From JAXGMV01 sp040772085 (GTDB lineage: Bacteria; Chloroflexota; Anaerolineae; Anaerolineales; Anaerolineaceae): DNA of 64,000 bases. How positions within the stretch are numbered: position 1 is the stretch's first letter; every line of letters begins with the position of its first letter. Below are positions 33,927 to 41,985 of the stretch, one piece after another. The stretch lies in NCBI GenBank assembly GCA_040772085.1, contig JAXGYU010000001.1:2108001-2172000 (forward strand), written 5' to 3'. A program made the translations under genes and the position numbers. The notes beneath the pieces are model-generated. The model did no database searches, was not told the origin of the DNA, and saw only the letters and a list, made by a program, of their open reading frames with translations.

Positions 33927-33958
33927 GGATACAATCATTAATGATTGTGTCCTTTTTT
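33927..33958 (+). terminator. terminator after rplS
   Basis: Twelve-base stem GGATACAATCAT / ATGATTGTGTCC (one G-U pair) with a TA turn, followed by six T. Confidence 0.9.
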
Positions 33959-33999
33959 GTCGGATAATAACATTAGTTGACCTGGAGGAATGTTTCAAA

Positions 34000-34710
34000 A
34001 TGGCTGTGATCGCAATTACGTCATATCGGGACCGAGTCGAAAATCCACACGCGATTGTCAATCTCACCTACACTAACGCGGTCGTGCGTGCCGGAGGGAT
34101 CCCCCTGGTTTTACCGGTAGGCGTTCCAACTGAGCGTTACAAGGAGATGCTCAGCAAAGTGGATGGCGTCATCCTGACCGGCGGTGGTGATATCAACCCC
34201 GCGGTTTATGGGAAGCAAATGGACGCGACCATTGGCGGCGTTGATAATATGCGCGATGAAACCGATGTCGCGCTGGCAAAAATGATCCTGAAAATGAAAA
34301 AACCGGTGCTGGGTGTCTGCCGCGGTTTCCAGATTTTGAATATCGTCCATGGCGGCACGCTCTACACCGATCTGCCCAGCCAGCGCCCCGACGGGCTCTT
34401 TCACCCGTGCTATGGTGACTCGCCGCGCGATCTCACCCCCCATACCGTCAACATTGCTGCCGGCTCCAAGCTGGCAGGCATCCTAGGCGCGGGTGATACA
34501 TTCGTCAACAGCCTGCACCACCAGGGCGTCGAGAAGGTTGGCAAGGGGCTCAAGGTCGTTGGTGTCGCCTCTGATGGTCTGGTCGAGGCGATCGAGGTAG
34601 AAAGCCTGCCCTTCGGCATCGGTGTGCAATGGCATCCCGAAGCGCTGCCCGAACGTGAGGACATGCAGCGCATCTTCAAAGCGTTGATCAAGGCCGCGGG
34701 CGGCAAATAA
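34000..34710 (+). CDS. class I glutamine-amidotransferase-like hydrolase (peptidase C26, PuuD-like)
   Basis: A 236-residue protein. VILTGGGDINPAVYGK near residue 53, GVCRGFQILNIVHGG near 105 with the nucleophilic Cys, and IGVQWHPEALP near 206 with the catalytic His-x-Glu are all intact. This family hydrolyses gamma-glutamyl amides such as gamma-glutamyl-GABA. GGAGG precedes the ATG. It is followed 2 bases later by the DUF3090 gene, and reads as the first gene of a run reaching folK-folP. The exact substrate is unknown. Confidence 0.88.
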   Translation: MAVIAITSYRDRVENPHAIVNLTYTNAVVRAGGIPLVLPVGVPTERYKEMLSKVDGVILTGGGDINPAVYGKQMDATIGGVDNMRDETDVALAKMILKMKKPVLGVCRGFQILNIVHGGTLYTDLPSQRPDGLFHPCYGDSPRDLTPHTVNIAAGSKLAGILGAGDTFVNSLHHQGVEKVGKGLKVVGVASDGLVEAIEVESLPFGIGVQWHPEALPEREDMQRIFKALIKAAGGK

Positions 34711-34712
34711 GC

Positions 34713-35246
34713 ATGCCATCGGAGGACAGCAACATTTACTCCGCCACCCGTCTGACCGCGGATGCCCTGGGCAAGCCGGGCAATCGGGTCTTCTATATTC
34801 AGTTCGCTGAACATGACCAGGTGATGACCTTTGTGCTCGAGAAAGGTCAGCTCGCGTCGCTGGCTGGCGGCATTGAGCAGCTTATTGCCGGCATCGCCGA
34901 CCGTTATCCGGAGCTGCCCACGGCAGTCGCTCAATACACGCCGGATGAGATGCGCATTCTGCCTCCTGTCGATCCTGCCTTTCGGGTGGGTGAAATCAGC
35001 TTGTCGTATGACCCCGAGGTTGATCTTGCCGGCTTGCACCTCAAGGAGCTGTTGTTCGGCAATAGCCCCGAGGAGGAAGAGATGCGTTCTGTGTCGGTGA
35101 TGTGCAGCCGCGACCAACTGCTGAGTTTCGCGCGCTGGTCGACCTCCGTTATCGCTCAGGGGCGCCAAATCTGTCCGCAATGCGGTGAACCCATGGACCC
35201 GGCTGGTCATTTCTGCCCCAAGAAAAATGGCCATAAAAAGGCATAA
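34713..35246 (+). CDS. DUF3090 family protein with C-terminal zinc ribbon
   Basis: A 177-residue protein. The start is 2 bases after the previous stop. VFYIQFAEHDQVMTFVLEKG near residue 28 and FRVGEISLSYDPEV near 90 match the DUF3090 family. The C-terminus has CPQCGEPMDPAGHFCPKKNG, a CxxC...C half-ribbon with His. In Actinobacteria the same family is coupled to an SCO1664-type kinase-like gene and a histidine phosphatase; the kinase-like partner follows here too. Molecular function unknown. Confidence 0.85.
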   Translation: MPSEDSNIYSATRLTADALGKPGNRVFYIQFAEHDQVMTFVLEKGQLASLAGGIEQLIAGIADRYPELPTAVAQYTPDEMRILPPVDPAFRVGEISLSYDPEVDLAGLHLKELLFGNSPEEEEMRSVSVMCSRDQLLSFARWSTSVIAQGRQICPQCGEPMDPAGHFCPKKNGHKKA

Positions 35247-35270
35247 CGCGATTCGCGGATAGAACGATCC

Positions 35271-35984
35271 ATGACCGACATATTACTGATCTTGCAGCAC
35301 GGTGAGATTGAGCTGCAGGGTCAGTTTCTTTATGGTTCCAATTACACTTTTCTGGTCGAGCTGACTCATCAGGGCAAGAAGCTCAAAGCCGTTTACAAAC
35401 CAGCGAAAGGCGAGCGTCCTCTGTGGGATTTTCCCGAGGGCACGCTTGGCAAGCGCGAGGTGGCTGCCTACCTGCTGAGTGAGGTGCTGGGCTGGCAGCT
35501 CGTCCCCAAGACGTTATACCGCCAGGATGGACCGTTGGGCGAAGGATCGTTGCAGGAATATATTGAGCATGATCCAAACCATCATTTCTTCACCATGTCA
35601 CCCGCGGAACGTGCCAGCCTGAGAAAAACGGCTGTCTTTGATATACTGATTAATAATGCTGACCGCAAAGGCGGTCATCTGTTGTTTGATGACGACGGCA
35701 AGATCTGGCTGATCGATCAGGCGCTGTGTTTTCATACCGAAGACAAGCTGCGCACCGTCATCTGGGATTTTATCGGCCAGCCGATAGAACCCGATTTGAT
35801 CGCTGATATCAGCCGGTTGTCTGGTTTGCTGAAGCAGGAAGGTGAACTTACGCTCGAGCTCGCGCAATATCTGACAGAAGACGAGCTGAGCGCTTTGAAG
35901 GAAAGGATGATTGAAATCATCAACAACCCGGTTTTCCGCGGTCCGCGCGAAGACAGCATGCCTTACCCCTGGCCGCCGGTATAG
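35271..35984 (+). CDS. SCO1664-type PI3/4-kinase-like protein
   Basis: A 237-residue protein. FLVELTHQGKKLKAVYKPAK carries the nucleotide-binding Lys (AVYKP) near residue 42. DILINNADRKGGHLLFDD near 122 contains the catalytic NADRKxxH segment, and IWLIDQALCFH near 145 supplies the metal-binding Asp. Together they match the PI3K/PI4K-like fold of the SCO1664 family. The target is unknown. Neighbouring DUF3090 and this gene form a conserved pair across Actinobacteria and Chloroflexota, which implies a joint role. Confidence 0.85.
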   Translation: MTDILLILQHGEIELQGQFLYGSNYTFLVELTHQGKKLKAVYKPAKGERPLWDFPEGTLGKREVAAYLLSEVLGWQLVPKTLYRQDGPLGEGSLQEYIEHDPNHHFFTMSPAERASLRKTAVFDILINNADRKGGHLLFDDDGKIWLIDQALCFHTEDKLRTVIWDFIGQPIEPDLIADISRLSGLLKQEGELTLELAQYLTEDELSALKERMIEIINNPVFRGPREDSMPYPWPPV

Positions 35985-35998
35985 GAAGTGAGTGAGAA

Positions 35999-37033
35999 AT
36001 GGAAGTGAAAAACGTCAGATTGGCACTGCTCGGCTTTGGGAACGTCGGACGCGCATTCGCGCTCCTGATCATGAAGAAGGCGACTGAGATTTTTGAGCAG
36101 CGCGGTCTGCGGCTGACGGTCACAGGCATCGCGACCGGGCGCCATGGCCGGGTGATTGATCCGGATGGCGTTGATCTGAGGCTGGCGCTGGATCAGGTTC
36201 AGGCGGGTCAGCCGCTGGACGGCGACCCGCAGCATATCCATCCCGCGACGGTGGAAGAGTTTGTGCGTCAGGTGCCGGCCGATGTTCTGATCGAAACCAT
36301 CCCGGTCACCTATGAAACCGGCAAGCCGGCTGTTGATCTGATGCGCATAGCCATCAAGCGCGGCATGCACGGCATCACCGCCAACAAAGGCACCATGGTG
36401 CATGGCTACTCGGAATTTAAGGAAATTTGCGCACGTAAAAACACGCGCTTCGCCTATGAATCGACGGTGCTGGATGGCATCCCGATCTTTTCGCTCGTCC
36501 GCGACAGGCTGCCGCACCTGAACATCACCGGGTTCGGCGGTATCCTCAACGCCACCAGCAACCTGATCCTGAACATGATGGAACACGGCAGCAGCTTCGA
36601 TGAAGCTGTCAAAGAGGCGCAGCGGCTCGGCATCGCGGAGACGGACCCGTCCGGCGACATCGATGGCTGGGATGCCGCGGTCAAGGTAGCTGCTCTGGCA
36701 ACTGCCGTTTTGAATCATCCGCTGCTACCGACACAGGTCGCGCGTGAAGGCGTCCGCTCGATCACACCGGAGATGGTCATGGCGGCCAAGGCCGATGGCA
36801 AACGCTACAAGATGGTTTGCGAAGCTTACAAGACCGAAGACGGGGTAGACGCGAAGGTCAGCCTGAAACTGCTGGGCAGCGACTCGTTCTTCTACGGCAT
36901 CGACAGCGGCACATCGTATGTCGAGTTCTACAGTGATTCGCTGCCAGTCATCGGTTTGGTCGAGGCTGGTGAACCCGCGCCAGAAGCGACTGCCTACGGC
37001 ATCCTGACCGATTTGCTGGATATCGTCGGTTAG
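35999..37033 (+). CDS. hom: homoserine dehydrogenase
   Basis: A 344-residue NAD(P)-dependent enzyme that reduces aspartate semialdehyde to homoserine on the way to threonine and methionine. LALLGFGNVGRAFALL at residues 8-23 is the dinucleotide fold. ITANKGTMVHGYSEF near 130, ATSNLILNMMEHG near 190 and ETDPSGDIDGWDAAVKVAAL near 220 hold the catalytic Lys/Asp region. It lacks the C-terminal ACT domain, as do the short forms. RBS AAGTGAG is weak. It lies 14 bases after the kinase-like gene. Confidence 0.92.
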   Translation: MEVKNVRLALLGFGNVGRAFALLIMKKATEIFEQRGLRLTVTGIATGRHGRVIDPDGVDLRLALDQVQAGQPLDGDPQHIHPATVEEFVRQVPADVLIETIPVTYETGKPAVDLMRIAIKRGMHGITANKGTMVHGYSEFKEICARKNTRFAYESTVLDGIPIFSLVRDRLPHLNITGFGGILNATSNLILNMMEHGSSFDEAVKEAQRLGIAETDPSGDIDGWDAAVKVAALATAVLNHPLLPTQVAREGVRSITPEMVMAAKADGKRYKMVCEAYKTEDGVDAKVSLKLLGSDSFFYGIDSGTSYVEFYSDSLPVIGLVEAGEPAPEATAYGILTDLLDIVG

Positions 37034-37050
37034 AGAGCGGAGACAGAGCG

Positions 37051-38421
37051 ATGAGTGAGACCGTATACATTGGCATCGGCACCAATACCGGCAACCGCTT
37101 TGAGTACCTCAAACGGGCAGTCCACGCGCTCGAGGATCATCTCAAGGTCATTGGGATTTCCAGCCTGTACGAGACAGAACCCTGGGGCTACCGAGACCAG
37201 CCGCGCTTTTATAACCTGGCGTTGCAGGCTGAAACGGACCTCGCGCCTGAAGCATTGCTCGACCTGCTTAAGCGGATCGAATCTGACCTGGGCAGGGTAC
37301 CGACCTTCCGCTACGGTCCGCGTGTGATTGACCTCGACATCCTGCTCTACGGCAACCTGGTGCTGGAGACTGAACGACTGATCATCCCGCACCCGCGTAT
37401 GACGGAGCGGGCTTTTGTGCTGGCGCCTTTGCAGGAGCTTGCAGGACCCATCATCCACCCGGTCGTCGGAAAAACAATTCTCTCACTCGCGAGCGACTCA
37501 GATGGCAGAGGCTTGAGGCTCTTGTATGAACGGGAAAAGATCGAGCTTGTGCTGCGGAAAGGCTTGCGCGGCTTTCGCTGGGGGACGCAGACCTACCTGA
37601 TGGGCATCCTGAATGTCACGCCAGACAGCTTTTCACACGACGGGCTGTTGGATAAAGGCGACAGCCGCGCACAAGCGTTGCGGCAGGCTGAGGAATTCAT
37701 CACTGCCGGCGCGCATATCCTCGATGTTGGCGGCGAGAGTACCCGCCCTGGCGCGCACTTCGTCCCCGCGGCTAAAGAGATTGCCAGGGTTGTACCGGTC
37801 ATTAAGGCGATTCGCGCCCTCGATCCGGCTGTCCTGATTTCGGTTGACACCTACAAACCAGAGGTGGCTGTCGCTGCCATGCGGGCAGGCGCAAACTGGC
37901 TGAATGATGTCTGGGCGCTGGCGGCTTCACCCGAGATGCCGGCAACTGCCGCGACGCTGGATTGCCCTGTCATCCTGATGCACAACCGCAGCAAGCCTTC
38001 TGAAGCGGTCATCCAGGCTGGGCTGGGCGGTCACTATGTCGGACCGGTCTATGACGACCTGATCAGCGATATCAGCCGCGAACTGCTGGCAAGCGCTGAC
38101 CTGGCGCTTGCGGCTGGCGTCAGGCGTGAGAACATCATCCTCGACCCAGGCATCGGTTTTGGAAAGACAGTCGATCAGAATCTGCAGCTCATCGACCAGC
38201 TTGACCAGCTCAAGGCGCTGGGGTATCCGCTGCTGTTGGCAGCTTCCAGAAAATCATTCATCGGCTACACCCTTAACCTGCCGCCTGAAGAGCGCGCCGC
38301 GGGCACTGCCGCAGCGGTTTGTATCGGCATTGACCGTGGGGCGGATCTGATCCGCGTCCACGATGTCGCGATGATGAGCCGTGTCATCCGCATGACGGAT
38401 GCCATTGTCAGACGCTCCTAG
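37051..38421 (+). CDS. folK-folP: fused HPPK-DHPS folate biosynthesis enzyme
   Basis: A 456-residue bifunctional protein. Residues 1-150 are HPPK (IGIGTNTGNRFEYLKRAV, YETEPWGYRDQPRFYNLAL, RVIDLDILLYGN), which pyrophosphorylates hydroxymethyl-dihydropterin. Residues about 180-456 are dihydropteroate synthase (LMGILNVTPDSFSHDG, DVGGESTRPGA, SVDTYKPEVA, DPGIGFGKT, ASRKSFIGYTL), which joins the product to p-aminobenzoate. The two steps are consecutive, so the fusion channels the pterin. Separate proteins are usual in bacteria; the HPPK-first order is like that of eukaryotic folate enzymes. Confidence 0.95.
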   Translation: MSETVYIGIGTNTGNRFEYLKRAVHALEDHLKVIGISSLYETEPWGYRDQPRFYNLALQAETDLAPEALLDLLKRIESDLGRVPTFRYGPRVIDLDILLYGNLVLETERLIIPHPRMTERAFVLAPLQELAGPIIHPVVGKTILSLASDSDGRGLRLLYEREKIELVLRKGLRGFRWGTQTYLMGILNVTPDSFSHDGLLDKGDSRAQALRQAEEFITAGAHILDVGGESTRPGAHFVPAAKEIARVVPVIKAIRALDPAVLISVDTYKPEVAVAAMRAGANWLNDVWALAASPEMPATAATLDCPVILMHNRSKPSEAVIQAGLGGHYVGPVYDDLISDISRELLASADLALAAGVRRENIILDPGIGFGKTVDQNLQLIDQLDQLKALGYPLLLAASRKSFIGYTLNLPPEERAAGTAAAVCIGIDRGADLIRVHDVAMMSRVIRMTDAIVRRS

Positions 38422-38453
38422 TTAATTACATTTTCATCGTCAATAAGCCGCAT

Positions 38454-38479
38454 AAAATGCCGCGAATGCCGGCATTTTT
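38454..38479 (+). terminator. terminator after folK-folP
   Basis: Arms AAAATGCCG / CGGCATTTT with a 7-base loop and a T run. Confidence 0.8.
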
Positions 38480-38506
38480 GCTTTTGAACCCTCACTATGC
38501 TAGAAT
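38478..38506 (+). promoter_or_regulatory. promoter of the dehydrogenase operon
   Basis: TTGCTT (38478-38483), 17 bases, then TAGAAT (38501-38506) preceded by TGC, an extended -10. A leader of about 60 bases ends in AAGGAGG before the ATG at 38569. Confidence 0.6.
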
Positions 38507-38568
38507 CTTTTTACAGAATTATGACCCAATTTGCACGAATTATTTGGGATTTCTGAAAAGGAGGGCAC

Positions 38569-39555
38569 ATGGAATTAACAAAGGAACAAAAATTGGAGAT
38601 GTATCGACTGATGCTGCTGGCGCGCAAGACAGATGAACGCGCCTGGGTGCTGCATCGTCAGGGCAAAATAGCGTTTCACATTTCAGGTATCGGTCAGGAA
38701 GGTGCGCAAATCGGAGCGGCCAGCGCGATCCGCAAGGGTTATGACTGGGTCGCTCCCTATTATCGGGATTTAGGTTTGATGATCGCCATGGGCTATACCC
38801 CGCGTGATTTTATGCTCAGTCTGATGGGCAAGCGTGAGGACATCAGCTCCGGCGGGCGGCAGATGCCAAGTCATTGGAGCCTGCGGTCAGCCAATGTAGT
38901 CAGCCATTCGGCGCCGGTCGCGACGCAAAACGTGCATGCTTCCGGCATTGGTTTAGGCATTAAGCTGCGCGGCGAGGATAAAGTCGTCATCACAACGGTT
39001 GGTGAGGGTTCGACCTCACAAGGCGAGTGGTATGAAGCGATCAACTGGGCCGCGGTGCATAAGCTCCCGGTCATTTTTATCGTCGAGAATAATCAATATG
39101 CCATTTCGGTGCCGGTAGACAAACAGATGGCTGTGCCCAGCTCGGCTGACAAAGCCTGCGGTCTGGGCTGCCCCGGCATCATGGTTGATGGCACCAACGT
39201 TTTCACCGTCTATAACGCGGTCAGCGAAGCGGTCGCACATGCCAGGGCGGGTGAAGGTCCGACCTTGATCGAGACCAAGATGTACCGCATCACACCGCAT
39301 TCTTCAGATGATGATGACCGCAGCTACCGCACCCGTGAGGAAGTCGAGGAGCACAAGAAACGCGATCCAATTCTGGTTGTCCAGCAGGTGCTCAGCGACG
39401 AAGGCTTGCTGACGCCTGAGCTTCAGGCTGAGATGGAAGAGAAGGCCAAGCAGGAAGTCGATGAGGCTGTCGCATACGCTGAAGCCGCCGACTACCCTCA
39501 GCCGGAGGACGAGCTGGTAAGAGTCTATGCTGAAGCGGAGGTGAGCCATGAGTGA
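38569..39555 (+). CDS. pdhA: 2-oxoacid (pyruvate-type) dehydrogenase E1 alpha subunit
   Basis: A 328-residue thiamin-diphosphate enzyme subunit that decarboxylates the 2-oxoacid. FHISGIGQEGAQIGAASAI near 35, the TPP motif GEGSTSQGEWYEAINWAA ending in ENNQYAIS near 145-180, and RITPHSSDDDDRSYR near 240 with the phosphorylation-loop-like segment are present. AAGGAGG lies 5 bases before the ATG. It overlaps E1 beta by 8 bases. Sequence alone does not separate pyruvate from branched-chain oxoacid dehydrogenase; the short alpha subunit is compatible with both. Confidence 0.93.
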   Translation: MELTKEQKLEMYRLMLLARKTDERAWVLHRQGKIAFHISGIGQEGAQIGAASAIRKGYDWVAPYYRDLGLMIAMGYTPRDFMLSLMGKREDISSGGRQMPSHWSLRSANVVSHSAPVATQNVHASGIGLGIKLRGEDKVVITTVGEGSTSQGEWYEAINWAAVHKLPVIFIVENNQYAISVPVDKQMAVPSSADKACGLGCPGIMVDGTNVFTVYNAVSEAVAHARAGEGPTLIETKMYRITPHSSDDDDRSYRTREEVEEHKKRDPILVVQQVLSDEGLLTPELQAEMEEKAKQEVDEAVAYAEAADYPQPEDELVRVYAEAEVSHE

Positions 39556-40531
39556 GATGACACTGATCGAGGCCATCCGTCAGGCGATGGATGAAGAGCT
39601 GGCGCGCGATAAAGATGTATTTGTTGTCGGCGAGGATGTCGGCAAACGCGGTGGTGTCTTCAGGGCAACCATGGGGTTGTATGACAAGTACGGCGAGGAT
39701 CGCATCATCGATTCCCCGCTGGCGGAGCTGTCCATTATCGGCGTCGGCATCGGTGCGGCGCTCTATGGCATGAAGCCAATTTGTGAGATCCAGTTTGCCG
39801 ATTTTATCTATCCGGCATTCAACCAGATCGTCAGTGAAGCCGCTAAAATGTACTATCGTTCAAACGGTGACTGGCCGGTGCCGATGGTCATCCGCGCGCC
39901 TTATGGCGGCGGTATCAGCGGCGGGCTGTATCACTCGCAAAGCGTGGAGGCATTTTTCAGCCACGTACCCGGGTTGAAAGTCGTCATCCCTTCCAATCCT
40001 TATGACGCTAAAGGTCTGCTGAAGTCCGCCGTGCGCGACCCCAATCCGGTCGTCTTCCTCGAGCCAAAAAAGGGATACCGCCTGATCAAAGGCGATGTGC
40101 CGGAAGGTGAATATACCGTCCCGATCGGGCCGGCAAAAGTAACGCGTGAGGGCGAGGTGCTGAGCATCTTCGCCTATGGCATGATGCATTTCTACGCCCT
40201 GCAGGCTGCTGACAAGCTGGCAGCCGAAGGCATCAAGGCTGAAGTGGTTGACCTGCGCACCCTTTACCCGGTGGATCGCGAGACCATTCTGGCTTCCGTC
40301 AAGAAGACTGGCAAGGCGCTGGTCGTCTATGAGGACAACCTGACTGGCGGTTACGGCGCTGAGATTGCCGCGACGATCGCGGAAGGCGCTTTCGATTATC
40401 TGGATGGCCCTGTGCGCCGGCTGGCTGGCCCGGATGTGCCGGCAGTTCCGTTCAGCCATCCGCTGCAGGACTGGTTCATGGTATCGACTGACAAGATCGT
40501 GGCAGCAGCCCGCGACCTTGCCAGATACTAA
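39548..40531 (+). CDS. pdhB: 2-oxoacid dehydrogenase E1 beta subunit
   Basis: A 327-residue subunit completing the alpha2beta2 E1. FVVGEDVGKRGGVFRAT near residue 24, DSPLAELSIIGVGIGAA, QFADFIYPAFNQIVSEAAK and YHSQSVEAFFSHVPGLKVV are typical transketolase-like beta motifs. The C-terminal domain has VVYEDNLTGGYGAEIAA. It overlaps the alpha gene and is followed after 12 bases by the E2 gene with a shared AAGGAG. Confidence 0.94.
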   Translation: MSEMTLIEAIRQAMDEELARDKDVFVVGEDVGKRGGVFRATMGLYDKYGEDRIIDSPLAELSIIGVGIGAALYGMKPICEIQFADFIYPAFNQIVSEAAKMYYRSNGDWPVPMVIRAPYGGGISGGLYHSQSVEAFFSHVPGLKVVIPSNPYDAKGLLKSAVRDPNPVVFLEPKKGYRLIKGDVPEGEYTVPIGPAKVTREGEVLSIFAYGMMHFYALQAADKLAAEGIKAEVVDLRTLYPVDRETILASVKKTGKALVVYEDNLTGGYGAEIAATIAEGAFDYLDGPVRRLAGPDVPAVPFSHPLQDWFMVSTDKIVAAARDLARY

Positions 40532-40543
40532 GAAGGAGTGATT

Positions 40544-41938
40544 ATGGCAACCAAAGTGATTATGCCCAAACTGGGCGAATCGGTGGTTGAAGGCACCATT
40601 ACCAAATGGCTGGTCAAAGAAGGCGACCAGGTCAAGGAGCTTGACCCATTACTGGAAGTCGAAACAGACAAAGTGACGACCGACATCCCCAGCCCGGCAA
40701 CGGGACAGATGCTGAAATTATTGGTGCCCGAAGGCCAGACCGTGGCGGTCGAAACGTTATTGGCGTGGATCGGCGAACCCGGGGAGACGGTTGAAGGTGG
40801 CGAGACAGAACAACCTGCCGCGCAGCCCGCTAAGGAAGTCAAGTACGAACCAGTCATTGAAGAAGAGCCGGGATTTGAGACCAGGAAAATCGACTCCGTG
40901 CCTGTGAAACCAGCCCCAGCTCCCGCTGCCACCCAACCGGCAGCGCCGCAACCTGCGAGGAAATTGGGCTTTATCTCGCCGGTGGTCGCGAAACTGGCTG
41001 ACGAATTTCAGGTAGATTTACAACAGGTGACTGGCAGCGGTGAGAGTGGCCGGATCACGAAGGCCGATGTGATCAAGTTTATTGAAGAGAGCAAAAAGGC
41101 TGGCGGAAAGCCAAAGCCCGCGGCTGAGAAAGAACTGGCAGCCTGGGAAACCCCTGGTGAAGGGGACTTGTTCCGGCCGACCGAGATGGTGATTACCGCC
41201 GGGCAGAAGCCAGCAGCACCCGCCGAGAAAGCGGCGCCTGCTGCGGTGCCGGCCGCGCCAGGAGACAAACTGTTGCCACATACCAAGATGCGCCGCCTGA
41301 TCGCGGATCATATGGTGATGAGCAAGCATACCTCGCCGCACGTCACCACCGTGATGGAAGCGGATTGCAGCAGGATCAGCGCTCACCGGCTGGCCAACAA
41401 ATCAGCCTTTGCCAGCGATGGCGTGAAGCTGACTTACACCCCCTATTTCGCCATGGCGGTTGTCGACGCGCTCAAAGCGTTCCCGCTGGTCAATTCCTCC
41501 TGGAGGGATGAGGGCATCATCCTGCACGGCGATGTCAATCTCGCCATCGCCGTCTCGCTCGACGAAGCCGGCCTGATCGTGCCGGTCATCAGGCAAGCTG
41601 ATGGACTATCCCTGCTGGGCATGGCGCGTGCCATCAACGACCTGAGCGAACGGGCGCGTGCCGGTCAACTGCAGCCGGACGAAGTGAAGGGCGGAACATT
41701 CACGATCACCAACCACGGCACGGCGGGGTCGCTGTTCGCGACACCGGTCATCAATCAGCCACAATGCGCCATTCTGGGCGTCGGCATGATTCAGAAACGG
41801 GCGGTGGTGGTTGAAGGTGACGCCATCGCCGTGCGGCCCATGGTGTATCTGTCGCTGGCGTTTGACCATCGCATTCTGGACGGCGCGTCAGCCGATGGAT
41901 TCCTGGCACGTGTGGTCTCGAATCTGGAAAAATGGTAA
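40544..41938 (+). CDS. pdhC: dihydrolipoamide acyltransferase (E2)
   Basis: A 464-residue core subunit of the complex. ATG 40544 is spaced 5 bases from AAGGAG; a GTG at 40538 overlaps that site and is rejected. A lipoyl domain (residues 1-80) carries EVETDKVTTDIPSPATG with the lipoyl Lys. An Ala/Pro linker leads to a peripheral-subunit-binding domain near 145-180 (ISPVVAKLADEFQVDLQQV). The catalytic domain from about 245 ends in LAFDHRILDGASADGFLARV, where the His and Asp of HxxxDG act in acyl transfer. A single lipoyl domain is present. Confidence 0.95.
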   Translation: MATKVIMPKLGESVVEGTITKWLVKEGDQVKELDPLLEVETDKVTTDIPSPATGQMLKLLVPEGQTVAVETLLAWIGEPGETVEGGETEQPAAQPAKEVKYEPVIEEEPGFETRKIDSVPVKPAPAPAATQPAAPQPARKLGFISPVVAKLADEFQVDLQQVTGSGESGRITKADVIKFIEESKKAGGKPKPAAEKELAAWETPGEGDLFRPTEMVITAGQKPAAPAEKAAPAAVPAAPGDKLLPHTKMRRLIADHMVMSKHTSPHVTTVMEADCSRISAHRLANKSAFASDGVKLTYTPYFAMAVVDALKAFPLVNSSWRDEGIILHGDVNLAIAVSLDEAGLIVPVIRQADGLSLLGMARAINDLSERARAGQLQPDEVKGGTFTITNHGTAGSLFATPVINQPQCAILGVGMIQKRAVVVEGDAIAVRPMVYLSLAFDHRILDGASADGFLARVVSNLEKW

Positions 41939-41985
41939 GAAGGTTTATACTAGCGAAAACAAAATAAAAATGTGTTGAGGTGACT

